Part shown: positions 20,786-29,722 of the stretch, piece by piece | Position numbering within the stretch: position 1 is the first letter of the stretch | How the letters are laid out: each line of letters opens with the position of its first letter | From: Mucidula mucida | Taxonomy: Eukaryota; Basidiomycota; Agaricomycetes; Agaricales; Physalacriaceae | Direction: 5' to 3' | Length of the DNA: 33,750 nt | Assembly (NCBI GenBank): GCA_015501055.1 | Contig: JADNYV010000371.1 | Span: forward strand, 1 to 33,750 | Translations under genes and position numbers: made by a program | The notes under the pieces: model-generated | What the model saw: the letters and a program-made list of their open reading frames with translations, nothing else | What the model was told of the DNA's origin: nothing | Database searches by the model: none

Positions 20786-21333
20786 CTAGCATTTTGATCC
20801 ACCGACCTCTAGTGCAGACTTCAACGAAATATTCGCAGCACGAATGAAAGACGACTCACGCTCAATCATGACATCGATAGTATCATTGTCCTCCATCTCC
20901 AACGACGAAGGTGTATCCTCTTCAGTTATCCGGTTACCGTCATAGAGAAATCTACGAGAACGGCCATGTTAACGCAAACATTACGCGAGCGACGCATCGG
21001 CACCTACCGAATACTGGCCATGTCCTTCCCGACCTTGTTCGCGTATGCGCCTTGGAGCTTGGCCAATTTTGTAGAGCGCTTGATCTTGAAGAAGACTTCA
21101 TCACCGGTGGAGGATACGACCTTGGAGAGGGTGAGTAACGGACTCGAACGACGCGTGCAGGATTCGAGAACATTCGACAGAAGCAAAGACGAATGACACA
21201 ATGCGCGGAGGACGAACCATCGCGAAGAAGGAGAACACAGTGGAAGGAGGCATACCTTTACGCTTATAGGCGCGTTTGCTTCCTCGTCGACGTTTGGTTT
21301 GACATCGGGCGGCGGGTTTTCTGTGTCTGACAT
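20786..21333 (-). CDS. SMT3: SUMO (ubiquitin-like modifier, Smt3/Pmt3 type)
   Basis: Four exons: 21333-21256, 21120-21008, 20951-20860, 20808-20786, giving 101 residues, the usual SUMO length. Introns are 135, 56 and 51 nt with GTATGC, GTAGGT and GTGAGT donors. The flexible N-terminus (MSDTENPPPDVKPN) is followed by the beta-grasp fold: ISVKVVSSTGDEVFFKIK, a helix (STKLAKLQGAYANKVGKDMASIR), then FLYDGNRITEEDTPSSLEMEDNDTIDVMIE. It ends QVGG followed by the three-residue tail SKC, so the Ulp-type protease cleavage that exposes Gly-Gly is conserved. The protein is attached to lysines of nuclear and other targets through E1, Ubc9 and E3 enzymes. The first acceptor (CCAAG) is unusual but gives the only homologous join. 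I see no sign of decay. Confidence 0.93.
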
Positions 21334-21733
21334 ACTGTTGTCTTGATTGTTCGGACAGTTCGTGATTTAGCGCATGATCGAGGCGCAGATATAAGACTGG
21401 ATAGTCTACCTTGACTAGAACGCAGGTCACGGTAATTAACAAGTCGAAAGTGTCTGGTCCAGGACTGGTGGGTGTTGAAGGCAAAGAAAGATCCCTTTGA
21501 TCGATTACCTCATCACTCATACGGCACAACCTTTGCCGCTCCCTCGTCGAGTTCTCACGCCCCTTTCTTGCTTTCGCTCCTCTGAAACCGAGATTGTTCT
21601 CCGAGCACTTGCCCAAGATCCTAGGAAAACGACGTCTATATATACACACCTTGACGCTCTGTCTCGTTCGCGAACCTGCGCCACGTTACTGCGGCTCCTG
21701 GTTTCTATAGCTAGTGGGAAGCTTCCCGGATAC
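21334..21733. other. Upstream region between SUMO and a small ORF
   Basis: This holds the SUMO promoter on the minus strand and TATATATA at 21637-21644 on the plus strand. No other gene was recognised. Confidence 0.4.
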
Positions 21734-21853
21734 ATGCATATGAAAGCATTCGTTTTCTCGTGCTTCTTTGTCTGGGGTTTCATTACGCTTCACCTTCTGT
21801 TTGTCGAGCGAACCTTCGTTGAGGAGCCGGGCGTGGCCACGTTTACCTCTTGA
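21734..21853 (+). CDS. Small hydrophobic ORF, 39 aa
   Basis: A short ORF begins with two nearby Met codons (MHMKAFVFSCFFVWGFITLH) and continues LLFVERTFVEEPGVATFTS. The first 23 residues look like a signal anchor or transmembrane helix, followed by a short acidic tail. TATATATA at 21637-21644 lies about 90 nt upstream, and a CT-rich leader separates them. It could be a genuine small membrane peptide, the first exon of a longer gene, or chance. No homologous family is recognised. Confidence 0.25.
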   Translation: MHMKAFVFSCFFVWGFITLHLLFVERTFVEEPGVATFTS

Positions 21854-22963
21854 ATCCATCGGGCATCGATATAAAACCTTGCCTTTCAGTATCATATTGG
21901 TTCTTGTCTCTCAATAAACCATCAAAGCGAACGTCAACAACCAACGACGCCACTTTTCTTGGAGGATTGGATTTCTCTCTGAGGATTTCGCTATCCACGT
22001 CTCATGAATGCAATCTTCGAACTACCAAAGACATGTTTATCACGCTTCTCATGAGTTGGGATGGGAAAGCATTTCAAATTCCTATAATTCTTGAGTCCGC
22101 CCAGCTTTATGAGATTCTCAGAGACAAAAGGTTCTGGATGCTTCGCATTTGCATATACTTCTCGTTTAGACGAGGCGGGAACGTGATAAGGAGAACGGAC
22201 GATGTTCCCACCTAAAAACGGCGCGCTCTGACTCTCCGACTGTCCTTGGATTCCAGCCTGAGAAATTCGGGAAGAAAGTACTTACAAGAGACCGTGCGTT
22301 TCCCTATTAACGTGGCTAGCCAACTTGCCACAGTCCATGTATTCAGACCGCCGCGAACTCTCAAAGTTTCCAGAAAACACAGGAACGCTAGGTTTGTTCA
22401 GAGGTGGGGTTTAGGCGAACATCGAGAGGACCTAACGACTTGCTGGCTTACGACTTTGTTATTGTGAGGTGTATTGTTCGTAAAAAACTGACCACGTTGA
22501 GCATTCGAACTACTCTGAGCTCTTATCAAGATTAAACATCACTGTTCGAGGTTTTCCTCGATCAATACGCCCCGTTCTGCGCCTTGAGACAATAAAGCAC
22601 GTGTGTCATGAACCTCGCCTTCGCGAAACATTAGAAATCGACACAAACCGCGTCTGAACCTATGAAACCGTTGGCCAAGCAAGCGACTCAGCAACAGCAA
22701 AGCTTATTTTATTGCGAGTACCACAAAACACAGAACAAAACACAAATGCGACATCTAGGGGGTACGGTACGTATGACTACTTGCAGACTATGGCACATTG
22801 GTAACAAAAGAGAAAATGATAATACTATACACAAGCGATAAGATGGTAGCAACACAACGGATGAGATGAGATCGGGATACACGACAATGGAAATGGAAAG
22901 GAACACGATGATGCAGAAGGAGGAAGCAACGTCCGAGGCCAGGCTCTGAACGTCGGCGGAAAT
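21854..22963. other. Gene-poor stretch, 1.1 kb
   Basis: A 121-codon plus-strand frame (21850-22215) has no domain-like composition and no splice support. The right part is the 3' flank of BCS1-like copy B. Nothing else was recognised. Confidence 0.45.
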
Positions 22964-25900
22964 CTAAGCGGACGCCACCACCGCCTCCACGACGACCTCC
23001 TCCGTTGCCGTCGACGCTTCGAGAGATTGCGGCTTCACCGCGACCCACTTGTCCTTGCTCCCGGTGGTAGCGCCCTCTTCCTCGGATGTGACGCTCTCCT
23101 CGGTGTCGGCCTCGACACCTGTGCTGGTGTCTGCGTCCGACGACGCCGACGACGTAGCAGTCGCTGATGAGTCTTCCGCGGGAGTGGCGACGGCGACCTT
23201 GGCAGCTTTCTTCGCTTTTGCAGCGGCGCGCGCCTCCTTGCGTTCGAGTTTCTACGTTGTAAACGTCAATGAGGATAAGCAGACGAAAAGAACATCAATA
23301 CACACCTCCTTGGCATCTTTAGCATCCTTCTCCTCCTTTTCTTTTTTCTCCTTCTCCTCCTTCTCTTTCTTCTCCTTCTCCTCGCGCTCCTTCTTCTCCT
23401 TCTCTTCCTTCTCCGCCTTTTCCTTCTTCAACTTCTCGCGTATCTCGCGCTCTTGGATGACCCAGGCAGCGACCTCCTCGACACACTCACGTGGACGAGT
23501 CTTGTTCTTGAGCAAATAGCCTTGAAGGCCGGCGACCTAAAGAAAATGTCACTGTCAGCTAGAACAAGCGGTAGGTCAGGGACACGTACACTGAGCTCGT
23601 CCTCGGGAATGGCATCGGCGAAGCGCTTCGCCAGCTCGCAGATCTCCTCCTCGCTCAGCAGCGGGATCTGGTGCACAAACTTCTTCTTGGATCCCGGCAA
23701 GTTCTTCTGTGAAGCATCCTTGGTCGGTTCGGCACTGGCGGGAGCCTTGCCTTTGTCGCCAGCAGCAGCGAGCTCGCGGTCCTTGGCTTCCTTCTCCTGC
23801 ACGTCGTCGTCAGCAGTCTATAATCCCTGGCGTAAGACGCGGTAGCTCACCTCCTTCCTGTACGGGAAGAAGCACTTAAAGATACCCTCGGCCTGCCACT
23901 TGGTTGCGTGCGTGAAGTTGACCCAAACGTCCATGCGTCCGGGACGCGACAAAGCGGGGTCGAGGCGTTCGATGTGGTTCGTGGTCGCAAAGAGAAGCCT
24001 ACACGATGGAGACGACAGATTAGAGAGGCGCGGAAACTGCGTTATCGCTAGGGGGACAGGCTCACCTACCCTCGGCGGCGGCGACACCGTCGAGACTGTT
24101 CAGCAATCCACTTAGCGAGAGAGTGCTTCCATCCGTGGCATCGGCCTTGGCCTTATCCTTCTCTTCGGAGGTGACGGCGGTTGGCGCGCCAGTAGATTTT
24201 TCGTCGCGTGAGACGCCTCGAGTGAATGCGGCATCGAGATCCTCAAGAAGGAGGATACAGCGCGAGGGGACATGTCCCATGAGCGTTGTGAGTGTGTTAT
24301 CGGACATGCTGGATGAATATTAGTATTTTTGTAATCAGTCCAGCACAGCCCCGGCTCACCCTTTGCTGCTCAGAGACACAACGTAGATGTCAAGGCCCAG
24401 TTCACCGGCGAGCGAATGGATGAGCGAAGTCTTGCCGGATCCGGGAACACCATGCAAAAGGTAGCCGCGGCGGAATGGGATACCACGCTCGGCGTACCTA
24501 GATCATACATGTCAATGCATGTGAATGCGTATACAACGACCACTGACCATTCCTCGCTTTGCAGAAAGTCCTTGCAGTCGGCGAGCAACATATCCTTGAC
24601 GCCGGGCTGCAAAACGATAGATGACATGGGTCGCTTCTGCCGAGCACCGTTCCATCGCCAACACGGGTAGGTCCTAGAACAAACGATCAGCACGCGATGG
24701 AAATGAATAGGACGGGAAGGGAACGGATCGTATCCTGGTAAACCTAATACAAGGAGGCGGTGGGAGAGTGGATACAATGTCACACAATTGGATAGACGAA
24801 GGGAGCGGAAATAGGATATGTGCAGAATACTTACGTGTCAGCGAGGAAGATGTGCACGCGGTGCTCAGCGTCCTTTTCGTATTCGCGTTTTGCCTCGAGG
24901 ACGAGCTTCTTGAGGATATCATTGTTCCGGGCTACAACGCTAATGAAAGGGAACGTGGTAAGCAAGAGAAGGACGACGAAATATACCGATAAAAGCGGAG
25001 ATTAGGACACGCTCCGGATGTAAATGCGATAAGATTAAAACACGGGGGTAATAGCAGGTGCAGGTGGGGAAGGAGGAAAGGAAAGCTGACGCGACGCATG
25101 TAATAGAAGGAAGGAGGATAGTGGTACGGAGGAACTAGAACAGCGCGGAGACGAGAAGGAACGGAGGCATACCTAATTTTCAAGGCACAGCTGTGACCAT
25201 AGTCGGGATAGCGCTTGGTGCGAGTAATGCGAAGCCAATGCCCGCGGTAATAAATGGTGTGCGTCGTGTCTGCGTGCGAGAAAGTTCCGAGTGAGTACCA
25301 CAAGGGTGGATATGGATAGGGAGACGATAACGCACCGACGCTCGGCATGAACGCCACCTTGCGCTTTCTACGTCCGTGGACGAGCGTGTCCTCCTCCTCC
25401 TCTTCGTCGTCTTCGAGGTCACCGGTGGTGCTCGTCGTAAGGCCCATGCGTCCAGAGGAGCGCGTAGTAATCTCGAATTCTCGCGAGCGTCCCCATGCAG
25501 GTTGCTGTATATCATGCATTAGAACAATAACATATAGTGGCACGAAACAAACCGCACCTTGGAAAGCCAGTGCATCAGCCAATCGTAGGGATAATCCTCT
25601 TGACTAAAGTGCGCGGTCAAGAAGAATGCTAGAGAGATTTATTAGCGAGAGATAACAACAAAGCAAGGACTACTCACAGTCTACAAATCCATTCCACGCA
25701 GAGACAGAGGCTCGGCGAGCTGTCTCGACAGTACCGCCGATGACCACGAGTTTCTGAGGATACCGGGTCAGCGTTCGGGACTTGGAGCCACAGCCACGAC
25801 ACGACTAATAAGGATCTATGTGCTCTAAAGCACTTGGGCAGAACCACGGCCAGGGCGACTACGACAGCACAATGGGGAACACAGGCACGATGGAACGGGA

Positions 25901-25975
25901 ACGACGTACGAGAGTGTCCTGGATGGCGCCAGTATTCATGGAGAGCGGCGATAGCAGGCTCTTGAAGGTGTCCAT
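22964..25975 (-). CDS. BCS1-like AAA ATPase, copy B
   Basis: Thirteen exons, 654 residues: 25975-25910, 25753-25678, 25628-25558, 25504-25336, 25269-25173, 24939-24835, 24673-24548, 24497-24360, 24308-24066, 23998-23851, 23796-23590, 23536-23306, 23251-22964. All 12 intron positions and phases equal those of copy A; intron lengths are 49-67 nt except introns 1, 5 and 6 (156, 233, 161 nt). All donors are GT. Domains: BCS1_N-like ([28 protein letters not shown]), Walker A GVPGSGKT (253-260), Walker [11 protein letters not shown] (300-309), [20 protein letters not shown]. Exon 12 is an almost pure Lys/Glu repeat. The last exon is longer than in copy A and acidic, Ala/Ser/Thr/Val-rich, ending [10 protein letters not shown]. 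The catalytic residues are intact. Likely a mitochondrial inner-membrane or related AAA protein, but not proven to be the true Bcs1. Confidence 0.92.
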
Positions 25976-28836
25976 AGTCGCTCAACAGCAGCAGTTGAGG
26001 TGGTTACAGCACGTGGTTCTATTTTAGGTACAGCTGTGCGTAGAGAAGTAGCGGAGAGAAAGAGCGATGGGAGGAGGGAAACGGAAAGAAGAGAGAGGGG
26101 AAATGGGGGCAAAGACAAGTGGAGAGGGACGCGTCGGTCTTATAACCCCTGCCATTTTTTGCCTCGTGCTTGTCCGCTCAGGGTGTCGCCTGCCTAACTG
26201 AGAAAGATCCCCCAGGTCCGATCCCCGATCAGGCGCCTGCCCTTTCTTTTACTCTTTGCTGGTAGTTACAGGGTGCGGTTAGCGCATCGCTTGTTCGACT
26301 CACCATGCTCTATGTGGCGATTCATTTACTTGAATTGCTTTAATGGCGATACTGGTTACTTGATAATGTATCCTATTACTCACACTCGCGAAAAATGACA
26401 CGTCGGAGGCGTAGCAATGACTCAAGGGCGCTCATTAGTCTATCATATCCTCATCTGCTGCCCTTTTATATTACCTATATCCATTGCTTGTGCACACGTC
26501 GCGTGAGCAATATAACTCAGCACGCCGTCAACATCAGGCTCGCTGACTACCTCGGGGTGTCGACCCTATGTAGTGGCGTACACCATGCCTCGGATATGGC
26601 GCAGTGAGGCGTAGCTTATTCTCTCGACTGGAACAATCCGATTATCAGGAAGAGATATGATTGATTGGCGCGCTAACATGGTTCTGCCCTGCGATATTGG
26701 GCGCGACAATTGCAACAAAAGCGTGACGAGCACTGGCGTCTCTGGCCTCGATCATGCTGTGATTCACAGAATAAAGTCACTGTAGAGGAAACATGAAGCC
26801 TTCTTGTATTACATGTAGTGGAACTACACAACAAGCGCGGCATAAAATATCAATCACCCTTCAGAATTCCAACCCCGCCCCATTGCCGGGCCCACATGTC
26901 TCAAGATGTCTCAACATTCACTGTCTTCATGTCCAACCTACATTCTGTCAAATCATATAAGCGCGCGTGATTGAAATGCTTGGTGGAAGTTGATACTGAT
27001 CCCCATCGCACCCGAACATATATAACGTAGACAATCAAGCTTTCATTCATATCGTACCTATATCGACGACAAGAGATTTTCTGTACGTAGTGTACGGGGA
27101 ATGAAAAGTGTATCGACACGTAAGGCGTGAAGCGTGGATAACGCGGAGATGAACGCAGCCACTAGAAATAGCGAGGATGGACTTGAGGCGTACATATCCG
27201 CTTCCGGTTGGACAGCTATACGTAGAACACGGTCCGACGAAACACCGTGGCGCAGACGAGATTTCTCCAGCTCTCATCGTCGGCTATACTCGGACAGCCG
27301 GTGAACGTGTCATCGCGTCCCGTACGAGAGAACGGTCAACGTGCTGCCTCATGGCGAGGGTCGGACGATAGTGATGGCCTAGATTACAAGAGACGCAATT
27401 CGGTTTGATATGGAGAATGGCTTGCCCGAGTCGGTCGTGCGGGAGATGGCAGGTGGCAGATATGGAGCTAGAGATACGGGTAGTTTGCCGCAGAGTGGAG
27501 AAGAGTCGTAATTAAGGCGTTATGGAGTTGCGGGGGACGAACATCTCGGCCAGTTGACTAAGGCACCAAACGGGGAGAAGAATTGGATGAGGAGCACTCG
27601 AATACGACCACGGAAATGGGATGTATGCGCCGCTTCGCGAAGACGGCCGTCGGCCGATAAGTAGAGATAGGAGGAGAGCTTGGGTATTCGAAGAAGAGTC
27701 GGGATAAGCCATGAACCGTACGCGGATAAAGTACGTCGGCCGAGAGAGACTGACGGGTAGACCGGCGCGAGAAAGGAAAGCCGAGTAGTTCGAGATCGAT
27801 GGATTCGTTCATCTTACAGAGATGAATGAGTTTGATTCATTGTAAAGTTGTGGGCTGTACGCACAAAGTAGAAAAAACACCGCACTGATCCCCTAACCCA
27901 AGAGAAATGGCCCAGAGTCCAGATGAAACGAAGCAATCAGCGATAGAATCAGTATATGAAAGCAGGACACGCACCATCACATCCAAGTCAATCCGAAACA
28001 TCACTTCGCTGCCACCATCGATCCTACGCCCACTCGCCCACAATCCAACGTCTTGGTCCCGTTCCACCAACCTCGTCGCCTACAAAATCAAAAATCGGGA
28101 TCGATCCGGGTCTGGATATGTAGACAAAGTAAAGCTCACCGCCGGCAGACATTGGGACGCGGAGAAGATATGATATGGCGGACGGAAAGGGAAGGAAGGG
28201 AGAGAAAGAAAGTAACGCTGCTTTGAACCACTTTTTATAGTCCCGCGGGAGGTGCCGGTCAGATCAGATAACCCTCGAGGGCCAGGGCGTGCTATCTGAT
28301 CTGAAGCAGGGGGCCCGTTCCAGAATAGCAACGCGTCCGTGCACAGCGAGAACACCTCGTAGACGTCGGGCAACGCGTAGAAACGCTCTTTTGCAGCGCT
28401 CTGATACGAGAACAACGCGCCAGAGACGAAAGTGCCTAGCAGGTCGCGCGCCACGTATGTATTCAGCCTGATGCCTTCAATGATACCTCCGAGTTCCGAA
28501 TGGGTGCCGCAAAACGGCTCAGCAAGGTGGTATCATAGATCAGAGTGGGAAGGTGAGGACCAAAGTGATCGGGCGAACCTTTCTTGACCTGCGACCGGAT
28601 CCTCCCTCCACTGTCTAGCACCGCTTTCGACGCAATTGACCACAAGAACGATCAGTTGCCGAACGCGCCCTCCGGGATACACCTCCGTCAAATCTTGTCG
28701 AGTGTATCGTTGTCTGCATAAACAGTTGAGTGGTATAAAAACGTGTAAAGTTGAATGAGTCGCGTGCGTAAGCGAGGCGAGGGTTCGGCTACAGGTGAGA
28801 ACCGGTGTGGACGAGTGTATGTGGAGGGTGGGTTGG
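25976..28836. other. Gene-poor subtelomeric stretch, 2.9 kb
   Basis: No gene model could be supported. The left part is the promoter of BCS1-like copy B, with a purine-rich tract at about 26040-26130. Several frames of 60-124 codons exist (for example minus-strand 28080-28454 and 27558-27812), but none has a recognised domain or consistent splicing. A perfect inverted repeat at 28259-28304 is listed separately. Decayed genes may lie here. Confidence 0.5.
28259..28304. repeat. Perfect 12-bp inverted repeat, 22-nt loop
   Basis: The arms TCAGATCAGATA (28259-28270) and TATCTGATCTGA (28293-28304) are exact reverse complements. The loop is GC-rich. The site lies in gene-free subtelomeric DNA. It could form a hairpin in DNA or RNA, or be a binding site. 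No linked gene explains it. Confidence 0.6.
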
Positions 28837-29006
28837 TCTTGACGCGCTGTCTGATCGCGTGTGTGTCAAGGATTGGGCGTGCGCACGAAGTTTTATGTTG
28901 TGGGCAGAAAGGTTGTAGTGTGGTAATGTCTTGACGCACAGTCAGGTCGTGTGTGTGTTATGGATGTGGGAAACTGTGAGGATGCGAAGTCTTATGTTGG
29001 GTGCAG
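28837..29006. repeat. Two diverged ~90-bp tandem subtelomeric repeats
   Basis: Both copies begin TCTTGACGC and share GTGTGTGT and then CGAAGT.TTATGTTG and GCAG in the same order (copy 1 28837-28928, copy 2 28929-29006). The second runs straight into the first internal TTAGGG tract. The copies are clearly related but differ by many substitutions and small indels. Confidence 0.55.
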
Positions 29007-29023
29007 TAGGGTTAGGGTTAGGG
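29007..29023 (+). repeat. Interstitial telomeric tract (innermost)
   Basis: About two and a half TTAGGG units lie directly before the first retroelement unit (AGGCTGTGTGAC at 29024). This is the original chromosome-end side of the array. Confidence 0.9.
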
Positions 29024-29236
29024 AGGCTGTGTGACAAAAAACGCGCTAGAAAAGTGGGGGCGAAGTAGAATAAGGGGGGGTGTTAATTGTAACACACCTG
29101 AATCCTTTCGCTTTTAAGCTCTTCAGATCCTACTAGGCATCGACATGTGTTTTGAGGTCCATACGGTCTAGATATACTTGGGGCCCGAAGGCGATTATGC
29201 TATTGGTCAGTGGGGGAACTGCCATCGGCCTGTGAA
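29024..29236 (-). repeat. Subtelomeric element unit, copy 1
   Basis: This 213-bp unit begins AGGCTGTGTGACAAAAAACG directly after TTAGGG. It differs from copy 2 by one extra G in a G-run and one substitution (CCTACTAGG versus CCTACTCGG). Beyond 29236 it continues into sequence found nowhere else in the window. Confidence 0.92.
29064..29134 (-). ncRNA. Type I hammerhead ribozyme, copy 1
   Basis: On the element sense (minus) strand the order is: stem I 5' strand AGUAGGAU (29134-29127), core CUGAAGA (29126-29120), stem II GCUU-AA-AAGC (29119-29110), core GAAA (29109-29106), stem III starting GG and extended by the GGUG...CACC hairpin, then CC-UU with predicted cleavage between 29072 and 29071, and stem I 3' strand AUUCUACU (29071-29064). 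Stem I pairs over 8 bp with one G-U. All conserved core positions (CUGANGA, GAAA, UH before the cut) are present. The triplet is CUU rather than the common GUC. Hammerheads are known in the flanking repeats of Penelope-like elements, including fungal ones. Confidence 0.82.
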
Positions 29237-29305
29237 AAGAGTTAGATCACAGATGATAACTGTGGCGCACCTCGGGCCGGTACTTCGGGCCGGATCCGGA
29301 CCGCC

Positions 29306-29342
29306 GGGTTAGGACGGGTTAGGGTTTGAGGGTTAGGGTTGG
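29306..29342 (+). repeat. Interstitial telomeric tract inside the element 3' region
   Basis: Degenerate TTAGGG units (GGGTTAGGAC, GGGTTAGGGTTTGAGGG, TTAGGGTTGG) follow a GC-rich stretch containing the palindrome CCGGATCCGG (29291-29300). Confidence 0.8.
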
Positions 29343-29402
29343 CTAACAAAGCGACAGAGTCAGTTATTAAGTATATCAACGTTAAATAAACGCTGTACTC
29401 AC

Positions 29403-29431
29403 GGTTAGGGTTAGGGTGAGGGTTAGGGGGG
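29403..29431 (+). repeat. Second interstitial telomeric tract in the element 3' region
   Basis: GGTTAGGGTTAGGGTGAGGG followed by TTAGGGGGG, separated from the previous tract by 60 bp of unique A/T-rich sequence. The pair suggests that the 3' region is built from stacked insertions. Confidence 0.85.
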
Positions 29432-29722
29432 TGTTATTCCCCGAAAAAATGTGGTTAGTAAGTCCGTAGACGAACAAGGGTGTGAGTACTTACCGTAGGG
29501 GCTCGGGAACTAGTAACTAAGTGAATGCGTGGAGCATATGACCTGCTTGCGGCGGAAAATCGGAGGCCGTCTCCAGACACCGAGTATACCTGCGCCTCTC
29601 GGCGTGGGACTCGGATTTTTACATCTCAAGACTTGATTAAGACCGGGCGAATGCACCCGGCCACCTTCGACGGGGCCCCAGAGGGGCCCGCTCCATCCGG
29701 GCAGATTTCTGTTGACCAGGGT

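Noticed and set aside
21850..22215. 121-codon plus-strand open frame after the small ORF
   Set aside because: No domain, no promoter spacing and no splice partner; composition is not distinguishable from chance.
28080..28454. 124-codon minus-strand open frame
   Set aside because: It includes the inverted repeat region, shows no recognisable domain, and its codon composition looks random.
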